A DNA stretch of 64,000 bases from NCBI RefSeq assembly GCF_000484635.1, contig NZ_AXVM01000003.1, positions 372,001 through 436,000 on the forward strand. The letters run 5' to 3'. This DNA comes from Comamonas badia DSM 17552 (GTDB taxonomy: Bacteria; Pseudomonadota; Gammaproteobacteria; Burkholderiales; Burkholderiaceae_C). The notes under the pieces were generated by a model. That model saw nothing but the letters and a program-made list of their open reading frames with translations. It was not told the origin of the DNA and made no database searches. Below, piece by piece: positions 48,728 through 57,335 of this stretch (position 1 is the first letter of the stretch; each line of letters opens with the position of its first letter). The translations under genes and the position numbers were made by a program.

Positions 48728-50347
48728 TTATGCGATACGCTCGCGCAAAACGGTCTTGAGAATTTTTCCGGTGGACGTCTTGGGTAACGGGCCGAACACG
48801 ACCTGCTTCGGGATCTTGAACGAAGCTATGCCGGCGCGACAGAAATCAATGATCTCCTGCTCGGTGGGCGCCTTCTCGCCATTCTTCAGCGCGACGAAGG
48901 CGCATGGCACCTCGCCCCAGTGGGAGTCGGGGCGCGCGACGACCGCTGCTTCCAGCACCGCCGGATGAGCGTACAGCACATCCTCGACTTCCTTGCTGGA
49001 AATGTTCTCGCCGCCCGAAATAATGATGTCCTTGGCCCGATCCTTGATCTCGACGTAGCCGTCCGAGTGCATTACCGCCAAGTCGCCGGTGCGGAACCAG
49101 TCGCCGCAGAAGGCCTGCTCGGTAGCCTCGGGGTTCTTTAGGTAGCCTTTCATCAGCGTGTTGCCGCGGTGCACCAATTCGCCCAGCGTCCGGCCGTCGG
49201 CCGGCACGACGGCATCGGTTTCGCGATCCAGCACCTGCACATCGTCCATCGCATAAAGGCCCACGCCCTGGCGTGCCATCTTTGCCGCCAGTGCATTGCC
49301 GTCGAGGCTCGCCCAATCGTCTTGCCACACGCACACGGTCGATGGCCCGTAACTTTCCGTGAGGCCGTACAGATGGGTGATGCGAAACCCCACCGTCTGC
49401 GCCTTGGCGATCACGGCGTTCGGTGGCGCCGCGCCGCCGAGCGCGAATTGCACCGGATTGGCGAGTGCCACGCCCTGTTGTGCGAAATCGTTCAGGAGCT
49501 GGTTCAGCACCACCGGAGCGCCGCACATATGGGTGATGTGGTGCTCGCGCAGGTGGCGCAGTACTTCGTCCGAGCGCACTTTGCGCAGGCATACGTGCGT
49601 GCCGCCGACGGCTGTGATGGCCCATGTGTAGCACCAGCCGTTGCAGTGGAACATCGGCAGCGTCCACAGGTAGACGGTGTCCGGCGTCATGTTGAACGCC
49701 ATCGCGTTGCCCAGCGCCGAGAGGTAGGCGCCGCGGTGGTGGTAGACCACGCCCTTGGGGTCGCTGGTGGTGCCCGAGGTATAGCACAGCGAGATCGCCT
49801 CCCATTCGTCCTCGGGCTTGCGCCAGTCGAACCCGGCGTCGCCGTCCGCCAGCAGGGTCTCGTAGTCGTGCGTGGCGACGCCGGGCGTGGCGGGCGCTTC
49901 GCGCGCCACCGCGACCAACACCGGCGGCCGTGCCATGCCCTGCACTACCTCGCGCACCAACGCTTCGAACTCGGTGTCGTAGAGCAGCGCCTTCGATTCG
50001 CCGTGCTCCAGGATGAAGCGCAGCGTCGCGGCGTCGAGCCGGATGTTGAGCGCGTTCAGCACCGCACCCGCCATCGGGATCGAGTAGTGGCTCTCCAGCA
50101 TCTCGTGGCTGTTGAAGAGCAGCGTGGAGACGGTGTCCCCATGCCGGATGCCAAGGCCCTGCAGGGCGCTTGCCATGCGCCGGCAGCGCGCATAGAGCGC
50201 GGCATAGCTCAGCGTTCCATCGTCGTCGATCACCGCGGTCTTGTGCGGGAAGATCCAGGCCGAGCGCTTGAGGAACATGGTGGGCGTCAGCGCCGAATAA
50301 TTGGCCGGGCGCTTGCCCAGGCCACGCTCGTATGGACTGTCGTTCAT
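48728..50347 (-). CDS. acyl-CoA synthetase (AMP-forming), LvaE/DmdB-like
   Basis: 539 residues. Seen: CYTSGTTSDPKGVVYHHRGA (P-loop), LYGLTESYGPS, WFRTGDLAVMHSDGYVEIKDRAKDIIISGGENIS and the C-terminal LPKTSTGKILKTVLRE lysine. It activates a medium- or short-chain acid to its CoA ester. It is the last gene of a four-gene operon; only one base separates it from the phosphotransferase stop. In the Pseudomonas lva operon the corresponding gene is LvaE, so the substrate may be a 4-keto or 4-hydroxy acid, but other carboxylic acids are possible. Confidence 0.9.
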   Translation of the reverse strand: MNDSPYERGLGKRPANYSALTPTMFLKRSAWIFPHKTAVIDDDGTLSYAALYARCRRMASALQGLGIRHGDTVSTLLFNSHEMLESHYSIPMAGAVLNALNIRLDAATLRFILEHGESKALLYDTEFEALVREVVQGMARPPVLVAVAREAPATPGVATHDYETLLADGDAGFDWRKPEDEWEAISLCYTSGTTSDPKGVVYHHRGAYLSALGNAMAFNMTPDTVYLWTLPMFHCNGWCYTWAITAVGGTHVCLRKVRSDEVLRHLREHHITHMCGAPVVLNQLLNDFAQQGVALANPVQFALGGAAPPNAVIAKAQTVGFRITHLYGLTESYGPSTVCVWQDDWASLDGNALAAKMARQGVGLYAMDDVQVLDRETDAVVPADGRTLGELVHRGNTLMKGYLKNPEATEQAFCGDWFRTGDLAVMHSDGYVEIKDRAKDIIISGGENISSKEVEDVLYAHPAVLEAAVVARPDSHWGEVPCAFVALKNGEKAPTEQEIIDFCRAGIASFKIPKQVVFGPLPKTSTGKILKTVLRERIA

Positions 50348-50348
50348 T

Positions 50349-51413
50349 TCAGGTCTCCTTCTTGTCGATGGCGTGCCGCCGCCCCGCCATATACCGCTGT
50401 GCCGCCTGCCAGCCCAGCTCGGCCAGCGGCCCGGCCTTGGCGCCGGTTTCCACTGCGTCGTCGGCGGCAGCGTTGCCGTCCTGCGCCCGCTGGGCGATGC
50501 CGTGCAGTATGGCCGCCATGCGAAACAGGTTGTAAGCCAGGTAGTAGTCCCAGGCGCCCGCGGCGTCGCGTCCGGTGGCGGCGCTGTACCAGGCCACGTA
50601 TTCCTCTTCGGAAGGAATGCTCAGTGCGGGCAGATCCAGCCCCCCTATGCCGCGCCACAGGCTGGGCGGGATGCGCCAGGCCATGCACTGGTAGGCCAGG
50701 TCGGCCAGCGGATGGCCCAGGGTGGACAGTTCCCAGTCCAGCACGCCGATGACGCGCGGCTCGGTGGGGTGGAAGACCAGGTTGTCCAGCCGGTAGTCGC
50801 CGTGCACCAGCGTGGTCTCGTCGTCCGCGGGCAGGTGCTCGGGCAGCCAGTCCATCAGGCGGTGCATCGCGTCGTTCATCGGCAAGGAGGATTGTCGGCA
50901 CTGGCGCGACCAGCGCGCGGTCTGGCGGGCCACGTAGTTCCCCACCTTGCCATAGTCGCTCAGGCCCACGGCGCGGTAGTCCACGGCATGAAGCGCGGCG
51001 ATGACGCGGTTCATCTCGCGGTAGATGGCGTGGCGCTCGGCGGGCTGCATGCCGGGCAGCGACTGGTCCATGAGCACGCGGCCCTCAAGGAACTCCATCA
51101 CGTAGAACGGCGTGCCCAGCAGCTCGCTGTTTTCGCAATAGTGCAGCATGCGCGGCACGGGCACGCCGGTATCCGCCAGCGCATTCATCACGCGGTATTC
51201 GCGGTCGATGGCGTGGGCCGAGGCGATGAGCATGCCCGGCGGCTTCTTGCGCAGCACGTAGTCGCGGCCTTCGCCCGCGGTGACGCGGTAGGTGGGATTG
51301 GACTGGCCGCCCGCGAGCACGCGCACCTCCAGCGGAGCGCTGCCCGCCAGGCCCTGGGCACGCAGGTAGTCGGCCAGCGCCTCGACCAGCAGGGGATTCG
51401 CGGGACCGCTCAT
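50349..51413 (-). CDS. aminoglycoside-phosphotransferase-like acyl-CoA kinase (LvaA / ACAD11-N type)
   Basis: 354 residues. LAGGQSNPTYRV and YVLRKKPPG (ATP-binding lysine), TTLVHGDYRLDNLVFHP (catalytic Asp) and GVLDWELSTLGHPLADLAYQ (metal Asp) are the kinase motifs. Homologues form the N-terminal half of ACAD10/11 and LvaA, which phosphorylates 4-hydroxyacyl-CoA. The start overlaps the SDR stop by 4 bases (ATGA). Confidence 0.88.
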   Translation of the reverse strand: MSGPANPLLVEALADYLRAQGLAGSAPLEVRVLAGGQSNPTYRVTAGEGRDYVLRKKPPGMLIASAHAIDREYRVMNALADTGVPVPRMLHYCENSELLGTPFYVMEFLEGRVLMDQSLPGMQPAERHAIYREMNRVIAALHAVDYRAVGLSDYGKVGNYVARQTARWSRQCRQSSLPMNDAMHRLMDWLPEHLPADDETTLVHGDYRLDNLVFHPTEPRVIGVLDWELSTLGHPLADLAYQCMAWRIPPSLWRGIGGLDLPALSIPSEEEYVAWYSAATGRDAAGAWDYYLAYNLFRMAAILHGIAQRAQDGNAAADDAVETGAKAGPLAELGWQAAQRYMAGRRHAIDKKET

Positions 51414-52183
51414 AGCGAACTCACCAGGTGCGCGCCGTCGACGGCCAGCGTGGCGCCCGACATGGCCGCGCCCGCGTCCGAGGCCAGCAGCAGCAGCGGG
51501 CCGTCCAGGTCGGTCACCTCGCCGAAGCGGCGGCTGGGAATGCGCGCGCGCAGCTTGTCGCCCTGCGCGCTCGTGAGGAAGTCGCGGTTCAGGTCGGTGA
51601 CCACGTAGCCTGGCAGCAGCGCGTTCACGCGGATGCCGTGGCGCGCAAGCTCCAGCGCCAGGGCCTTGGTGGCCTGCACCACGCCGGCCTTGGAGATGGC
51701 GTACGGCGCCACGCCGCCCGTCACGCGCTCGCCCAGGATGGAGGCCACGTTGACGATCGCGCCGCTCTTGCCCGCCGCCACCATGCGGCGCGCGGCCTCG
51801 GTGGCGACGAGCCAGTTGCCCTTGAGGTTGGTGCCGAGCACGTGGTCGAAGTCTTCCTCGGTCTGCTCCAGCACGGGGCGCGTGACGGTCACACCCGCGT
51901 TGTTGACCACCACGTCGGGCACGCCCCAGGCGCACAGCGCGTCGAAGCAGGCGCGCACGCTGGCGTTGTCGGTCACGTCGAGCGCGAAGGCGCGCGCCTC
52001 GCCATCCCGGGCGGCGATGGCATCCACCACGCCCTGCAGCTTGTCCACGCGGCGCGCGGCCACTGCCACGCGCGCGCCGGCGGCGGCCAGCACTTCAGCG
52101 AAGTGCGTACCCAGCCCGCTGGAGGCGCCGGTCACCAGCGCCAGCTTGCCCCGCAGGTTGAATCGATCCATCACGGCGCTCAT
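51410..52183 (-). CDS. short-chain dehydrogenase/reductase
   Basis: 257 residues. TGASSGLGTHF (cofactor loop), NNAG, and YAISKAG (catalytic Tyr and Lys) are intact. The Arg pair after the second strand (AARRVDKL) favours NADP(H). In the operon it may interconvert 4-keto- and 4-hydroxyacyl-CoA, as LvaD does, or act as a 3-hydroxyacyl-CoA dehydrogenase. It overlaps the dehydrogenase gene upstream and the kinase gene downstream, each by 4 bases. Confidence 0.9.
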   Translation of the reverse strand: MSAVMDRFNLRGKLALVTGASSGLGTHFAEVLAAAGARVAVAARRVDKLQGVVDAIAARDGEARAFALDVTDNASVRACFDALCAWGVPDVVVNNAGVTVTRPVLEQTEEDFDHVLGTNLKGNWLVATEAARRMVAAGKSGAIVNVASILGERVTGGVAPYAISKAGVVQATKALALELARHGIRVNALLPGYVVTDLNRDFLTSAQGDKLRARIPSRRFGEVTDLDGPLLLLASDAGAAMSGATLAVDGAHLVSSL

Positions 52184-53382
52184 GCCACACCCCCTTCGCG
52201 CAGCAGCTCGGCCTCGGCCCTCTCGGCCATATGGGCGAGCTTGCGCGCCATGCTCCAGCGGTGCACCTCGCTCGGTCCGTCGTAGATGCGGAAGGCGCGC
52301 ATGTCGGTGAAGATGCGCATCACGGGCGTCTCGCCCGTCACGCCCTGGCCGCCGAGCATCTGCACGCTGCGGTCCACCACGCGCCACTCGGCCTCGGAGC
52401 ACACGACCTTGGCACGGCTCGATTCGAAGTTGCACTTCTCGCCCTGGTCCAACAGCCAGGCCGTGTGCCAGATGTGCAGGCGCGCGGTGTGCAGGTCCAT
52501 GTCGTTGTCGGCCACCATGAAGCCCACGCCCTCGTGCTCCACCAGCGGCTTGCCGAAGGCATGGCGCTTGCGCACGTAGTTCAAGGCTGTGTCGTGCGCG
52601 CGGCGCGCCTGGCCCAGCCAGCGCATGCAGTGCGTAAGCCGTGCGGGCGCCAGGCGCACCTGCGCGTAGCGAAAGCCCTTGCCGATCTCGCCCAGCACGT
52701 CGCTTGCTGGCACGCGCAGATTGTCGAAGCGCAGCACGCCGTGGCCGCCGGTGAAGCAGGCATCCATCGCATCCATGTTTCGCTCCAGGGTGATGCCCGG
52801 GCGATTCATGTCCGAGAGGAACATGGTGGCCGAGCCGTCCTCCATGCGCGCCATGATGATGGCGTAGTCGGCCCCATCGGCGCCGGTGATGAACCACTTG
52901 CGGCCGTTGATGAGGTAGTCGTCGCCGTCGCGCACCGCCGTGGTCTGCAGCATGGAAGGATCGGCCCCCGCGCCGGGCGAGGGCTCGGTCATCGCGAAGC
53001 ACGAGCGCGTCTCGCCCGCCACCTGAGGGCGCAGCCAGCGCTCCTTCTGCGCAGGCATGGCCACCTCTTCCATCAGGTGGATGTTGCCCTCGTCGGGCGC
53101 GTGGATGTTGAGCGCCGTGGGCCCCAGGCGCGAATAGCCCGCCTCCTCGAACACCACGGCCTTCTCGATGTGCGTGAGGCCCAGCCCGCCCATGGCGCGC
53201 GAGGCGTGGGGCGTGAGCAGGCCTGCCGCTTTGGCGCGCGCCACCAGCTCGTGGCGCAGCGCCTCGGCGGGGCCATGGTGCGATTGGCGCGGATCGGCTT
53301 CGAGCGGAATCACCTGCTGGACGATGAACTGTCGAACTCTGTCGCGCAATGCGCGCAGTTCCGAAGAGAGAGAAAAATCCAT
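52180..53382 (-). CDS. acyl-CoA dehydrogenase (LvaC / ACAD11-C type)
   Basis: 400 residues. CFAMTEPSPGAGADPSMLQ (flavin-binding), FITGADGADYAIIMARM, QARRAHDTALNYVRKRHAFG and the C-terminal RIYDGPSEVHRWSMARKL match the ACAD10/11 branch, which handles 4-hydroxyacyl-CoA after phosphorylation. It starts the four-gene unit; AGAGAGAAAAATCC lies before the ATG. Confidence 0.92.
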   Translation of the reverse strand: MDFSLSSELRALRDRVRQFIVQQVIPLEADPRQSHHGPAEALRHELVARAKAAGLLTPHASRAMGGLGLTHIEKAVVFEEAGYSRLGPTALNIHAPDEGNIHLMEEVAMPAQKERWLRPQVAGETRSCFAMTEPSPGAGADPSMLQTTAVRDGDDYLINGRKWFITGADGADYAIIMARMEDGSATMFLSDMNRPGITLERNMDAMDACFTGGHGVLRFDNLRVPASDVLGEIGKGFRYAQVRLAPARLTHCMRWLGQARRAHDTALNYVRKRHAFGKPLVEHEGVGFMVADNDMDLHTARLHIWHTAWLLDQGEKCNFESSRAKVVCSEAEWRVVDRSVQMLGGQGVTGETPVMRIFTDMRAFRIYDGPSEVHRWSMARKLAHMAERAEAELLREGGVA

Positions 53383-53552
53383 GGAAAACGACCGTCAAGG
53401 AGTCAGGAAATGCCTGCAAGGCCCATTGCGTGCGAGCCTTGAACGTTGAATACCGATAAATCTGCTGTCCAAGAGCGCCGCCGTGGTGAATTTTTGATCG
53501 ACATTGGGAACCCCAGTAAATGCTGCATGGAATCAATTCAACAATCACGGAT
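53383..53552. other. boundary gap between the acyl-CoA operon and the Liv/diiron operon
   Basis: 170 bases. The promoter of the acyl-CoA dehydrogenase operon should lie at the left and the end of the next minus-strand operon at the right. Base composition changes visibly here: the sequence to the right is less GC-rich. No direct repeat, tRNA or insertion sequence was seen at the join. Confidence 0.4.
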
Positions 53553-54545
53553 TCAGGAAGTTGTAATCGTGTTTGTGAGGTGGCCTGTCAGGGACACGAT
53601 CGATTGCTTGATTTCATTGGCAGCAACAGGCAAATCATTCGCTTGATTCAGAAAACCATGGGGCATGGCGCTGGCAATGGAAAGCTTGGAAGGCACACCA
53701 CTCTCCAAAAGCGCACGATGCAAGTCGATTGAATCGTCATACAGCGGGTCGAGCTCAGCTGCGAGTACATAGGTGTACGGTAACCCGTGGAGCCTTCCCA
53801 TCAGTGGGAATGCGCGCCAATCACCCAGCGGAGCTTTCTGTAAATAGGCATCAAAATATCGCTCTTGAGCCTGTTTGCTCAGGCCGAAACGGCCATCTCC
53901 ATAGGCATCGAAGGACCCCCCGTTTCGGCATGGCGCGTAAGAGCCATAGTACAAAAGCAGTGCCAAAACATCCGATATCCTGTCCTCATCCCGTCGGCGC
54001 ATGGCTTCCACCAACGCCAAATTGGCCCCGGCGGAATCGCCCGCAAGAATCACCTGGGCATTCGCTTGAATGTCTGTTCGCGTTCGTTGTTGGAGAATGA
54101 AATCGACGGCGGCGCCGACATCTTCGAAGGCCGCGGGAAATGGGTGCTCCGGTGCCAGCGAATACTCGACGCCACAAACCGGTACTTGCGCGGCGCGTGC
54201 CAGATGACGCAAGACCGTGTCGTGCGTTACATTCGAGCCAACGCACCAGCCTCCGCCGTGCAGGTAGGCTATCGGCGTGCGCTGAACGCTTTCTTGACTG
54301 GCGTAATACCAGCGCAATCGGACAAGGCGCTCGTGAACCGTGATGTGTTCATCCTCAATCCGATACATGGGGATGCAGTTTGCATGAGTGCGTTTTCTTT
54401 CTTCTTCCAGCAACCTGCGTGCTCGCGGAAAGGGAACTGTATAGCGATCGGTTTGCGCAACATCTGCCCTCTGACGCTTGAGCAACTGCGCCAAATCCGG
54501 ATCCAATCGTTGTGCGTATGGTCGACCAGTCCAAGTGTTGAGCAC
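53553..54545 (-). CDS. alpha/beta hydrolase, hormone-sensitive-lipase type
   Basis: About 330 residues. HGGGWCVGS (oxyanion hole), GDSAGANLA (nucleophile Ser), AELDPLYDD (Asp) and MPHGF (His) form the HSL-family set. Members are esterases or amidases on small hydrophobic esters. The start is taken as GTG 54545, two bases past the RidA stop with a purine-rich AAAGAAG before it; an ATG further upstream would overlap the RidA gene for 50 codons. It is the last gene of the long minus-strand operon. Confidence 0.82.
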   Translation of the reverse strand: MLNTWTGRPYAQRLDPDLAQLLKRQRADVAQTDRYTVPFPRARRLLEEERKRTHANCIPMYRIEDEHITVHERLVRLRWYYASQESVQRTPIAYLHGGGWCVGSNVTHDTVLRHLARAAQVPVCGVEYSLAPEHPFPAAFEDVGAAVDFILQQRTRTDIQANAQVILAGDSAGANLALVEAMRRRDEDRISDVLALLLYYGSYAPCRNGGSFDAYGDGRFGLSKQAQERYFDAYLQKAPLGDWRAFPLMGRLHGLPYTYVLAAELDPLYDDSIDLHRALLESGVPSKLSIASAMPHGFLNQANDLPVAANEIKQSIVSLTGHLTNTITTS

Positions 54546-54546
54546 T

Positions 54547-54936
54547 TCAATCTTCTTTGAAGGCGGTGGCTTCGATTTCAAACAGCCATTCCGGCCGTGC
54601 CAGTTCCTTGACGACCACCAGCGTGGCAGCAGGTCGGTGCTCGTCAAGGTATTCCTTGCGAACCGCATTGACGGCTGGCAGATTCTTGGCGTCAAGCAGG
54701 TAAGTGGTGATTTTCACCAGGTGCTGCACTCCCATGTCCGCATCTGCAAGGATGGCCAGGAGATTCTTCCAAGCCGCGTCGGCTTGGTTCTGGACGCCTG
54801 CGGCTAAGCTCCCATGCGCATCCACGCCAATCTGTCCGGCAACATGGAGCCATTGGCCAGGTCTGCTCACGTGGACCGAATGGGAATAGGCACCCACGGG
54901 GGGAGCAATGGCTGAAGGGTTGCGAAACGTAGTCAA
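54547..54936 (-). CDS. RidA/YjgF/RutC family protein
   Basis: 129 residues. RidA proteins hydrolyse reactive enamines and imines to ketones plus ammonia; some members (RutC, AMP-type) are dedicated pathway steps. Seen: PPVGAYSHSVHV, LHVAGQIGVDAHG, KITTYLLDAKNLPAVN and a C-terminal ARPEWLFEIEATAF, where the usual Arg of the active site lies. Inside a catabolic operon with two hydrolases it suggests a nitrogen-containing intermediate. Confidence 0.9.
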   Translation of the reverse strand: MTTFRNPSAIAPPVGAYSHSVHVSRPGQWLHVAGQIGVDAHGSLAAGVQNQADAAWKNLLAILADADMGVQHLVKITTYLLDAKNLPAVNAVRKEYLDEHRPAATLVVVKELARPEWLFEIEATAFKED

Positions 54937-54984
54937 AACAATCTCCCTGGAAGTGACGGATGGGTTTGCGCAAGACAGGAGGCA

Positions 54985-55836
54985 TTACGTCAATAACTGT
55001 TCTTGCACGTGCTGGAAAAGTGTGAAATCAGGATTGGCTAGTTCTTCGAGAATGTCGAAGTGCGTGCGTGCAGAAACGATATGCAGCGCCGCGGATGCAC
55101 CGGTACCTTGTGCCGCAGCCACGAAATCGCGACTTTGCTGAATGAAACCTTCGGTTTCACGTTCACCGACGGCCACGAAAAACTGCTTGGAATAAAAGCG
55201 CGGTAGCCTGCTTGGACTCATGCGCAGTGCTTCATCCAGCGTCATGCGCACATCGTGGTTCACCGTGGTCAGCAACAGCGGAGAAAGAGAAAAGACGCCG
55301 CTGATGGGGAGCACTGAGACCAAGGGATATCCGCCAAGGGTCTCCGGCGGAATACCACTCAGCATCGCTGCGAGTTGCCCCCCCGCTGAATGTCCCGAGA
55401 TGCAGACGCGCCGCGGGTCGAAGTGAAGCGTTTTGGCCTGTGTGTTCAGCAGGCGCATGGCGTTGGAAACCTGCTCCAGGATATCCGTGACGCGGACGGC
55501 TGGCGCAAGTTGATAGCCCACCATCGCCACCGCGATGCCGCGTTTCACATATTCCTCTGCAATGCAGCTGAAAAGGCGGTGATCCAGCGCGCGCCAGAAT
55601 CCGCCATGGATGAAAACCAGGAGCGGCGTTGGTTCTTGTGCTGCATCTGCGCCAGCCCTCTCCTTCTGCGCAGGAAACCAGTCAATCACGCAACGTTCGG
55701 AAGCGCCGTAAGGGATGCTCTTCCAGTCCGCGAGCTGTGAACGGAAACGCTCGCTACGTGTACGGTAATCGGCATAGATGGACTCTCGTTCCGGATGTCG
55801 GGGACGCAGGCTGTAGTTGTATTCCTGCTTTTGCAT
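54985..55836 (-). CDS. alpha/beta hydrolase, kynurenine-formamidase-like
   Basis: About 283 residues. VFIHGGFWRALDHRL (oxyanion HGGxW) and ISGHSAGGQLAAML (nucleophile Ser) are clear, with the His in SARTHFDILEEL; this is the formamidase branch of the fold, which acts on small amides or esters. ATG 55836 is chosen. A TTG at 55869 gives 11 more residues and overlaps the livF stop; it is possible because the added residues MEVDAHSIVEL read into the usual N-terminal helix. Confidence 0.8.
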   Translation of the reverse strand: MQKQEYNYSLRPRHPERESIYADYRTRSERFRSQLADWKSIPYGASERCVIDWFPAQKERAGADAAQEPTPLLVFIHGGFWRALDHRLFSCIAEEYVKRGIAVAMVGYQLAPAVRVTDILEQVSNAMRLLNTQAKTLHFDPRRVCISGHSAGGQLAAMLSGIPPETLGGYPLVSVLPISGVFSLSPLLLTTVNHDVRMTLDEALRMSPSRLPRFYSKQFFVAVGERETEGFIQQSRDFVAAAQGTGASAALHIVSARTHFDILEELANPDFTLFQHVQEQLLT

Positions 55837-55858
55837 CAGCTCAACGATGCTGTGTGCG

Positions 55859-56572
55859 TCAACCTCCAAGGTAGGCTTCCTTTACCCGCGCATCGGCGGC
55901 AAGTTCTTCTGCTCTCCCTGCGAGCACCAGACGGCCACTTTCTATGACATAGCCGTAGTCCGCATGCCGCAAGGTGATCTCGCTGTTCTGTTCGCAGATG
56001 AAGACGGTCAAGTTCTGTGCGGCGAGTGTCGCCAGTGCTTCGAAAATCTGTTTGACGATCAGCGGCGCAAGCCCCATGGAGGGCTCATCCAGTAGCAGCA
56101 CCTTGGGCGCAGACATCAATGCGCGGCCAATGGCCAGCATCTGCTGTTCCCCGCCCGAAAGCGTGCCCGCAACTTGCTCCATGCGCTCCTTGAGTTTGGG
56201 AAACAACTCCAGCACGAATTCCAGTTGCGTCTGATAGCGAGAGGTGTCTCGCTTGATCAAATATTGGAATGCGCCCATTTCCAGGTTCTCTGCAATGGTC
56301 AGCGGCGCGAACACCTTGCGCCCCTCCGGAACGAGCGCTAGTCCCTGCCGCACGACGCGTTCTGCGCCCACGCCGGAGATGTCCTGTTCCATGAAGCGCA
56401 CGGTACCCTGGGTGGGTTTCATGAGTCCGCTGATGGTCTTCATCACGGTGGATTTGCCTGCTCCATTGGCGCCAATGAGCGCCGTGATCGACCCCTTTGC
56501 AATGCCGAGATTCAATCCATGCAGCACATCGCCGTGCCCGTAGGAGGCATGCAAGTCACGGACTTCAAGCAT
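55859..56572 (-). CDS. livF: branched-chain-type ABC transporter ATP-binding protein LivF
   Basis: 237 residues. GANGAGKSTVMKTISGL, LVPEGRKVFAPLTIAENLEM, TLSGGEQQMLAIGRALM and LLLDEPSMGLAPLIVKQIFE are the LivF motifs. It is one of two ATPases for the import system encoded here. The gene overlaps livG by 8 bases. Confidence 0.93.
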   Translation of the reverse strand: MLEVRDLHASYGHGDVLHGLNLGIAKGSITALIGANGAGKSTVMKTISGLMKPTQGTVRFMEQDISGVGAERVVRQGLALVPEGRKVFAPLTIAENLEMGAFQYLIKRDTSRYQTQLEFVLELFPKLKERMEQVAGTLSGGEQQMLAIGRALMSAPKVLLLDEPSMGLAPLIVKQIFEALATLAAQNLTVFICEQNSEITLRHADYGYVIESGRLVLAGRAEELAADARVKEAYLGG

Positions 56573-57335
56573 GGACGGCCTCCTCGCCTAGGTAGGCACT
56601 GATGACTTCCGGATTGGCAGCGATCTCCTTCGGCGTGCCTGCAGCTAGATAACGACCGCTGCGCATGACCAGAATCTGGTGGCACAGCCCCATCACCATG
56701 CGCATGTTGTGTTCGACAAGGACCACGGTGACGCCGGTGTCGTTCACTTCGCGGATCATGCCAACGACTGGTCCCTGTTCGGAGGCTGGTACTCCTGCGA
56801 TGGGCTCATCCAGCATCAGAACATGGGGCTCTGCCGCGAGTGCGCGGGCAATCTCCAGCAGCTTGGATTCGCCGAAGCTCAAATCTCCGGCGAGACGCGC
56901 CGCGCGGTCGCCGAGTCCCATCAGCTTCAGCTTCTCGTAAGCTACTTCCTCCATCCTTCTCTCTTCTCGGTGGACCCCGGGCAACCCCAGCAACGCAGCC
57001 AAAAAGCCGGTGCGCGCGCGCGGGTGGTAGCCGATCATCACGTTTTCGATGAGGCTGAGATCCGGAAATATCTGCAGATTCTGGAATGTCCGCGCAATGC
57101 CCAACGCAGCGCGCTGATAGGGCTGCAGCGCCTGGATTTCACGCTCCCGCAATCGTATGGTGCCCGCGCTCAATTTCTGGATGCCTGCGATGGCATTGAA
57201 CAAGGTGGTTTTTCCCGCGCCGTTCGGCCCGATGATGCCCTGTATCTGACCGGCCCGCACCGACAGACTCAAGCCATCGACCGCATGCAGGCCGCCGAAG
57301 CTCACGCGCACGTTTTCAACGTCCAACAGTGCCAT
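56565..57335 (-). CDS. livG: branched-chain-type ABC transporter ATP-binding protein LivG
   Basis: 256 residues. GPNGAGKTTLFNAIAGI, RTFQNLQIFPDLSLIENVMI, LSFGESKLLEIARALA and LMLDEPIAGVPASEQGPV. The signature reads LSFGE instead of LSGGQ/LSYGQ, a variant common in this branch. ATG 57335 lies 20 bases inside the end of livM. Confidence 0.93.
   Translation of the reverse strand: MALLDVENVRVSFGGLHAVDGLSLSVRAGQIQGIIGPNGAGKTTLFNAIAGIQKLSAGTIRLREREIQALQPYQRAALGIARTFQNLQIFPDLSLIENVMIGYHPRARTGFLAALLGLPGVHREERRMEEVAYEKLKLMGLGDRAARLAGDLSFGESKLLEIARALAAEPHVLMLDEPIAGVPASEQGPVVGMIREVNDTGVTVVLVEHNMRMVMGLCHQILVMRSGRYLAAGTPKEIAANPEVISAYLGEEAVHA

Noticed and set aside
54547-54695. Upstream ATG start (54695) for the HSL-type hydrolase
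   Set aside because: It would overlap the RidA gene by about 150 bases, and the added residues show no hydrolase homology; GTG 54545 right after the RidA stop is more likely.
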